Part shown: piece after piece, positions 59,677 through 64,000 of the stretch
Position numbering within the stretch: the first letter of the stretch is position 1
Layout: each line of letters starts with the position of its first letter
NCBI RefSeq assembly: GCF_014837295.1
Contig: NZ_JACYHB010000012.1
Coordinates: forward strand, 62,001 to 126,000
Direction of reading: 5' to 3'
DNA: 64,000 nucleotides
Origin: Cellulosimicrobium arenosum
GTDB lineage: Bacteria; Actinomycetota; Actinomycetes; Actinomycetales; Cellulomonadaceae
The notes under the pieces: generated by a model
Database searches by the model: none
Seen by the model: only the letters and a program-made list of their open reading frames with translations
Told to the model about the DNA's origin: nothing
Translations under genes and position numbers: made by a program

Positions 59677-60858
59677 TCACACGATCAGGGCGTCGATAGC
59701 CTGAGGCGACAGGACGTGGTCGATCGCCATCGCGCTGGCACCGAGCACACCCGCCTGTCCGCGGGCCTGGGAGGCCACGATCCGCAGGTGCTGCGTCGAC
59801 AACGGCAGGGAGCGCTGGTAGACGACCTCGCGGATGCCGGCGATCAGGTGCTCGCCGGCCTCGGCGACGATCCCGCCGATCACGATGAGCGACGGGTTGA
59901 GGATGCTCACGCACGCGGCGAGGACGGAGCCGATGTCGCGGCCTGCCTGGCGGACGGCCTGGCTGGCGTGCAGGTCTCCCGAGCGCACGAGGGCTACCAC
60001 GTCCCCGCTGGTGGAGGCGCTGAGCCCCCGGGCCTCGAGCGTGGTCGCGACGGCGAGGCCGCTGGCGACGGCCTCGAGGCAGCCGACGTTGCCGCACCGG
60101 CACGGGACGTCGCCCGCGTTCGGGACCGCGATGTGACCGATGTCGCCGGCGGCGCCCTGGGCGCCGCGGCGCAGGTCACCGTCGGCGATGATGCCCGAGC
60201 CGATACCGGTCGCGACCTTCACGAAGAGCATGTCGGTGACGTCCGGCCAGGCCGTGCGGTGCTCACCGAGCGCCATGATGTTGACGTCGTTGTCGACGAG
60301 CACGGCCGCGCGGAAGTGCCTGTTCAGTATCGCGGGGACGTCCACGTCGTCCCAGGCCGGCATGATCGGCGGGTTGATCGGGCGGCCGCTCGAGTGCTCG
60401 ACGGGTCCGGGCAGACCCACCCCGACGCTCGCCAGCTCGTCCGGGGAGCGGCCGGCCTTCTCGATGAGCTGCATGCCGTTCTCCGCGACCCACCCGAGCA
60501 CGACGTCGGGACCTTCGGCGATGGACAGCGTCGCGTCCGTCTCGGCGAGCACGTTGGAGGCGAGATCCGTGACGGCGAGCCGTGCGTGCGTCGCGCCGAG
60601 GTCGACGGCGAGGACGATCCTGGCCGCGGGGTTGAACGCGAACGTGGCCGGTGGTCGGCCGCCGGTCGAGCTCGCCTCTCCCGCGGGGGCGATGAGACCG
60701 GAGCTCATGAGGAGGTCGATCCGGGCGGCGATCGTGGACCGTGCCTGACCGGTGATGGACGCGAGGTCCGCGCGCGTGCGGGGATGGCCGTCACGGAGCA
60801 GCTGGAACATGTCCCCGGCGCCCGTGGGCCGGGGCGCGAACTTCAGCAGTTCCTCCAT
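59677..60858 (-). CDS. ROK-family transcriptional regulator
   Basis: The protein has 393 residues. The N-terminal winged helix (LLRDGHPRTRADLASITGQARSTIAARIDLLMSSGLI) binds DNA. The sugar-kinase-like ROK domain has VLAVDLGATHARLAVTD, GVGLPGPVEHSSG, VATGIGSGIIADG, and the zinc motif GHIAVPN followed by CRCGNVGCLEAVASG. The family represses sugar-uptake genes until a sugar binds. It is divergent from a sugar ABC operon, with repeated CAAAAG half-sites between. ATG 60858 is preferred; a GTG two codons upstream (60864) is also possible. Confidence 0.92.
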   Translation of the reverse strand: MEELLKFAPRPTGAGDMFQLLRDGHPRTRADLASITGQARSTIAARIDLLMSSGLIAPAGEASSTGGRPPATFAFNPAARIVLAVDLGATHARLAVTDLASNVLAETDATLSIAEGPDVVLGWVAENGMQLIEKAGRSPDELASVGVGLPGPVEHSSGRPINPPIMPAWDDVDVPAILNRHFRAAVLVDNDVNIMALGEHRTAWPDVTDMLFVKVATGIGSGIIADGDLRRGAQGAAGDIGHIAVPNAGDVPCRCGNVGCLEAVASGLAVATTLEARGLSASTSGDVVALVRSGDLHASQAVRQAGRDIGSVLAACVSILNPSLIVIGGIVAEAGEHLIAGIREVVYQRSLPLSTQHLRIVASQARGQAGVLGASAMAIDHVLSPQAIDALIV

Positions 60859-60914
60859 GGGCACAGTGAATCACGTCGTCTCTCGTCGAGCGCCCGTATC
60901 TTAGTGACGGGACG

Positions 60915-60944
60915 GCATCTTTTGCTGGGTTAGCGACAAAAGGT
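60915..60944. promoter_or_regulatory. ROK operator candidate, regulator side
   Basis: CTTTTG (60919-60924) and CAAAAG (60937-60942) form an inverted repeat with 12 bp between. Its left part GCATCTTTTGC (60915-60925) recurs inverted and exact at 61128-61138 in front of the importer. Confidence 0.5.
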
Positions 60945-61127
60945 ACCGTAGTTCGGGTCCCCAGGTCGAGAGCGGCGTGGCGAAAGGTCGTCCGGGGTGC
61001 GAGGAGCCTCGTCGTCGCGGTGCCCGAGACGTCGCCGACGGAGTGAACCGAGACGGACGCTGGTGCTCCGTCGCGGCGCTCGATCGGTCGCCCGGGGCAC
61101 TTCTGATAGTCACGATGAGGTAACAGG

Positions 61128-61166
61128 GCAAAAGATGCAGATCTTATGATTGACGCCCGTCAAAAG
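61128..61166. promoter_or_regulatory. ROK operator candidate, importer side
   Basis: GCAAAAGATGC (61128-61138) and a second CAAAAG (61161-61166) lie 32 bp apart as direct repeats, about three helical turns. The second is in the -35/-10 spacer of the importer promoter. Confidence 0.5.
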
Positions 61167-61178
61167 GTCGGCTAGGTT
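61150..61178 (+). promoter_or_regulatory. ABC importer promoter (TTGACG-17-TAGGTT), leaderless
   Basis: -35 TTGACG at 61150-61155, exact 17-bp spacer, -10 TAGGTT at 61173-61178, ending 6 nt before the ATG at 61185. No ribosome site is present, so the first gene is probably leaderless. Confidence 0.7.
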
Positions 61179-61184
61179 CGCTCC

Positions 61185-62705
61185 ATGGTCACCGCAGACC
61201 CCTCTCAGCCGCTCCTGCAGATGCAGGGCATCGTCAAGGTCTTCCCCGGCGCACGAGCCCTCGACGGCGTCGATCTCGAGATCCTCCCCGGGGAGGTCCA
61301 CTGCCTCCTCGGCCAGAACGGAGCCGGGAAGTCCACGCTCATCAAGGTCCTCGCCGGCGCGCACCAACCGACGGAGGGGCGCATCCTCCTCGACGGGGAG
61401 CCCATCAAGATCACCGACCCGGTCGCCGCGCTGGGCCACGGGGTCGCGACCATGTATCAGGAGCTCGACGTCGTCGACGGACTCACCGTCGCGGAGAACA
61501 TCTTCCTCGGGCACGAGCTGGCCACGGCCGGCTTCTCGCAGCGGCGCGAGGCGGTCCGGCGCACGCGCGACATCCTGCGCCGGCTGGGCCACTCCGAGAT
61601 CTCGCCGAACCAGGAGGTCGGGCGGCTGTCCGCTGCCGGCAAGCAGATGGTCTCGATGGCGCGGGCGCTGTCGCACGACGCGCGCGTCATCGTCATGGAC
61701 GAGCCGTCCGCGGTGCTCGACTCGGAGGAGGTCAAGAACCTCTTCCGCGTCGTCGAGGAGCTGACGTCGGCCGGCATCGCGGTCGTCTACATCTCGCACC
61801 GCCTGGAGGAGATCAGGGAGATCGGCGACCGCATCACGGTGCTCAAGGACGGTCGCACGGTCGGGCAGAACCTCCCCGTCTCCGAGACGTCCACCCAGGA
61901 GCTCATCACGCTGATGACCGGCCGCTCGGTGGAGTACGTCTTCCCCGAGACGGGCGACTCCGTGACCGACTCGCCCGTCGTGCTCGACGTGCAGGGCCTC
62001 TCGCTGCGCGGCGTGTTCGTCGAGATGGACGTGACGGTCCGGGCCGGAGAGATCGTGGGCCTCGCCGGCCTCGTCGGCTCAGGCCGGTCCGAGATCCTCG
62101 AGACCATCTACGGCGCACGCAAGGCGAACACCGGCAGCGTGCGCGTCGACGGGAAGAAGCTGCGCGCGGGCTCGGTCTCCGCCGCGGTCGGCGCCGGCAT
62201 CGGGCTCGCCCCCGAGGAACGCAAGAGCCAGGGCCTCCTGCTCGACGAGCCGGTCTACCGCAACGTGACGCTCTCGACGTTCGCCCGCTTCGCGAAGGCG
62301 GGGTTCCTCGACGAGCGTGCCGAGCGCGCTGCGGCGCTGGAGCAGGCGAGATCCCTGGACCTCCGGCCGACCGGCGTCGACCGCGACATCCGTACCCTGT
62401 CCGGCGGCAACCAGCAGAAGGCGATGCTCGCCCGGTGGCTGGTCCACGGCTGCCGCGTCCTGCTCCTCGACGAGCCGACGCGTGGCGTCGACGTGGGGGC
62501 CAGAGCCGAGATCTACGCCCTCATCCGGCGTCTTGCCGACGAGGGCGCCGCCGTCGTCGTCGTCTCCAGCGAGATCCCCGAAGTCCTCGGCCTCGCCGAC
62601 CGCGTCCTCGTCGTCTCCGAGGGCCGTGTCGTGCACGAGGGGCCATCGAGCTCGATCGACGAGCACCAGGTGCTCGACATGGTCATGGAAGGAAGTGTCG
62701 CGTGA
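61185..62705 (+). CDS. Sugar ABC transporter ATP-binding protein (RbsA/XylG type, two NBDs)
   Basis: The protein has 506 residues with duplicated nucleotide-binding domains. NBD1 has Walker A GQNGAGKST, signature LSAAGKQMVSMARAL (degenerate) and Walker B VIVMDEPSAVLD. NBD2 has the degenerate Walker A GLVGSGRSE usual for this family, signature LSGGNQQKAMLARWL and Walker B VLLLDEPTRGVD. It energises uptake of a monosaccharide through the permease encoded next. The sugar is unknown; ribose, xylose, galactose or a sugar alcohol are all possible. It is the first gene of the operon; its stop overlaps the permease GTG. Confidence 0.95.
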   Translation: MVTADPSQPLLQMQGIVKVFPGARALDGVDLEILPGEVHCLLGQNGAGKSTLIKVLAGAHQPTEGRILLDGEPIKITDPVAALGHGVATMYQELDVVDGLTVAENIFLGHELATAGFSQRREAVRRTRDILRRLGHSEISPNQEVGRLSAAGKQMVSMARALSHDARVIVMDEPSAVLDSEEVKNLFRVVEELTSAGIAVVYISHRLEEIREIGDRITVLKDGRTVGQNLPVSETSTQELITLMTGRSVEYVFPETGDSVTDSPVVLDVQGLSLRGVFVEMDVTVRAGEIVGLAGLVGSGRSEILETIYGARKANTGSVRVDGKKLRAGSVSAAVGAGIGLAPEERKSQGLLLDEPVYRNVTLSTFARFAKAGFLDERAERAAALEQARSLDLRPTGVDRDIRTLSGGNQQKAMLARWLVHGCRVLLLDEPTRGVDVGARAEIYALIRRLADEGAAVVVVSSEIPEVLGLADRVLVVSEGRVVHEGPSSSIDEHQVLDMVMEGSVA

Positions 62706-63763
62706 GCGAGCAGAAGACGTCGGGCACCGCGCCGGCGAACGATCCGGTGGAAGCCGAGTCCACCCGCGTCGAGAAGCAGGACGCCGCAGGGGGCCGTCGT
62801 GGCGGGCTCCTGTCCGGATCCGTCGGACGGAACCTGGGCCTGGTCGTCGCGCTGATCGCACTGGCGGTCGTCGGCTACGCGACCGCAGGTTCGAGATTCG
62901 CGAGCGTCGACAACCTCATGGTCATCCTCTCGCTGGCGTCGGTCATCGGCGTGGTGAGCATCGGCATGACGTTCGTCATCACGGCGGGCGGCATCGACCT
63001 GTCCGTCGGTTCCGTCCTGGGGCTCGCGTCCGTGTGGGCGACGACCCTCGCCACGCAGAACCTGGCCGACCAGTACGGCTGGATCATCATGGTCGTCTGC
63101 GCGCTCGGCGTCGGCCTCGGGGCCGGCCTCGTCAACGGCGTCCTCATCGCCTACGGCCGGGTCGTCGCGTTCATCGCGACCCTCGCGATGCTCGTCGCGG
63201 CCCGCGGCCTCGCCGAGCTCATCGCGAACCGACGTACGCAGATCGTCGACGTCGACTCGTTCTCCGACACCTTCCGGGGCGACCTGCTCGGTGTCCCGAA
63301 GATCGTGTGGATCTTCGTGGTCGTGGCCGTGGCCGGCTGGTTCCTGCTCAACCGGACCACGTTCGGTCGACGCACCGTCGCGGTCGGGGGGAACCCGGAG
63401 GCGGCCCGGCTCGCGGGCATCAAGGTCAAGCGGCACGTCATGTACCTCTACGCCCTGTGCGGACTGACCGCGGGCATCGCCGGGGCCATGATGCTCGCAC
63501 GGACCACGGCCGGTGCGTCGACGAACGGCCTGCTCTACGAGCTCGACGCGATCGCGGCCGTCGTCGTCGGCGGCACGCTCCTCGCGGGGGGCCGCGGCAC
63601 CATCGTCGGCACCGTCCTGGGCGTCCTCATCTTCGCGACGCTCACCAACCTGTTCATCCAGAACAACCTCGACAGCTCGGTCCAGTCCATCGCCAAGGGC
63701 GCGATCATCATCGTCGCCGTGCTGCTCCAGCAGCGCATCAGCTCACGGTCCTCGAGCGGCTGA
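62702..63763 (+). CDS. Sugar ABC transporter permease (RbsC type)
   Basis: The protein has 353 residues: a charged 40-residue N-terminus, then about nine to ten membrane helices. The family signature region is GMTFVITAGGIDLSVGSVLGLASV, followed by VAFIATLAMLVAARGLA, TFGRRTVAVGGNPEAARLAGI and LDAIAAVVVGGTLLAGGRGT. It forms the homodimeric channel served by the upstream ATPase. It starts at a GTG overlapping the ATPase stop by 4 nt. Confidence 0.95.
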   Translation: MSEQKTSGTAPANDPVEAESTRVEKQDAAGGRRGGLLSGSVGRNLGLVVALIALAVVGYATAGSRFASVDNLMVILSLASVIGVVSIGMTFVITAGGIDLSVGSVLGLASVWATTLATQNLADQYGWIIMVVCALGVGLGAGLVNGVLIAYGRVVAFIATLAMLVAARGLAELIANRRTQIVDVDSFSDTFRGDLLGVPKIVWIFVVVAVAGWFLLNRTTFGRRTVAVGGNPEAARLAGIKVKRHVMYLYALCGLTAGIAGAMMLARTTAGASTNGLLYELDAIAAVVVGGTLLAGGRGTIVGTVLGVLIFATLTNLFIQNNLDSSVQSIAKGAIIIVAVLLQQRISSRSSSG

Positions 63764-63818
63764 CATCAGTCCGACCCCAACCCAACAAACCCAGCAGGGC
63801 ATCGTCGAAGGAGATCTC

Positions 63819-64000
63819 ATGTCCGTCCGCACCACCATGCGCCGCCGTCTCGCGGTCGCGACCGTCACCGCCGCGTCTCTCGCGCTCGTCGCCTCGGCGT
63901 GCACGTCGAACACGCCCACCGAGACCGAGTCCGAGGGGGACGGCGGAGGCGGCGGCGGGAACACCGCCGTGTCCGACAACGACGCCCCGGGCGACGAGGT
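63819..64000 (+). CDS. Sugar ABC transporter substrate-binding lipoprotein (3' truncated by window end)
   Basis: Only the first 60 codons are present. There is an Arg-rich n-region (MSVRTTMRRRLAVAT), a hydrophobic core and a lipobox LVASAC at about residue 28, then a Thr/Glu/Gly-rich tether including GGGGGG. AAGGAG lies 7 nt before the ATG. Position after the ATPase and permease makes it the RbsB-type binding protein of the importer. No hairpin separates it from the permease gene. Confidence 0.85.
   Translation, partial: MSVRTTMRRRLAVATVTAASLALVASACTSNTPTETESEGDGGGGGGNTAVSDNDAPGDE

Larger units (their letters stand above)
60859..61184. promoter_or_regulatory. Divergent control region of the ROK regulator and ABC importer
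   Basis: The region is 326 bp with no gene. It is visibly more A/T-rich at both ends than the rest of the window. It holds an inverted CTTTTG/CAAAAG element near the regulator and two CAAAAG half-sites near the importer promoter. Read leftward, TAAGAT (60903-60898) could be the regulator's -10. The middle (about 60950-61120) shows nothing recognisable. Confidence 0.55.

Overview
The window is 64 kb of very GC-rich DNA (coding third positions almost all G/C). It carries actinobacterial hallmarks: a GlgE/TreS/maltokinase alpha-glucan system, an actinobacterial-type GlgP, LacI- and ROK-controlled sugar ABC importers, and an etfBA / cysteine desulfurase / mnmA / MetE-like / ligA order known from other Actinobacteria. 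Together with several secreted mannanases this suggests a polysaccharide-degrading actinomycete of the Cellulomonadaceae/Promicromonosporaceae type. That placement is inference. No rRNA, tRNA, CRISPR array, prophage or insertion sequence was seen.

Layout. 1-5.3 kb: a DivIVA-like coiled-coil protein, a start-truncated neighbour, a two-TM acidic membrane protein, a lipoprotein and a thioredoxin/TPR protein. 5.4-7.6 kb: glgB. 7.7-26.4 kb: a mannan-utilisation locus. It has a GH26 mannanase with a ricin-type CBM, a multidomain GH5 mannanase, an RhtB-type exporter, a GH26-esterase fusion, two divergent LacI regulators, a binding protein plus two permeases, and a GH2 beta-mannosidase. 26.4-42.3 kb: alpha-glucan/trehalose metabolism (mak, glgE-treS, glgP, glgX), interrupted by a cyclase-like protein, a DUF559-type nuclease, a membrane protein and an FAD dehydrogenase. 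42.5-58.9 kb: etfBA, a phosphotransferase, cysteine desulfurase, mnmA, a SnoaL-like protein, a MetE-like protein, a beta-phosphoglucomutase/GH65 phosphorylase pair, prolyl oligopeptidase, ligA and a second TIM-barrel protein. 58.9-64 kb: a ThuA-like protein and a ROK regulator, divergent from a ribose/xylose-type ABC importer whose binding protein runs off the end.

How the parts fit. Secreted mannanases and an esterase would cut (possibly acetylated) mannan outside the cell. The importer would bring in manno-oligosaccharides, and the cytoplasmic beta-mannosidase would release mannose. Two palindrome families (TGWCAGCGTTGACA at the -35 of two secreted-enzyme promoters; TGAASCGCTTMA at the importer and regulator promoters) fit the two LacI proteins. 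The glg genes form the trehalose-maltose-maltose-1-phosphate-glucan route plus branching, debranching and phosphorolysis.

The most unusual feature is a dispersed family of 21-bp-period tandem repeats with core GAGGTAGTACC. It occurs in five intergenic arrays, nearly always just 3' of a gene, in the gene's sense orientation, and in three cases supplies the gene's stop codon. Many genes also show a leaderless promoter: a TANNNT-like -10 box ending 6-8 nt before the start codon.
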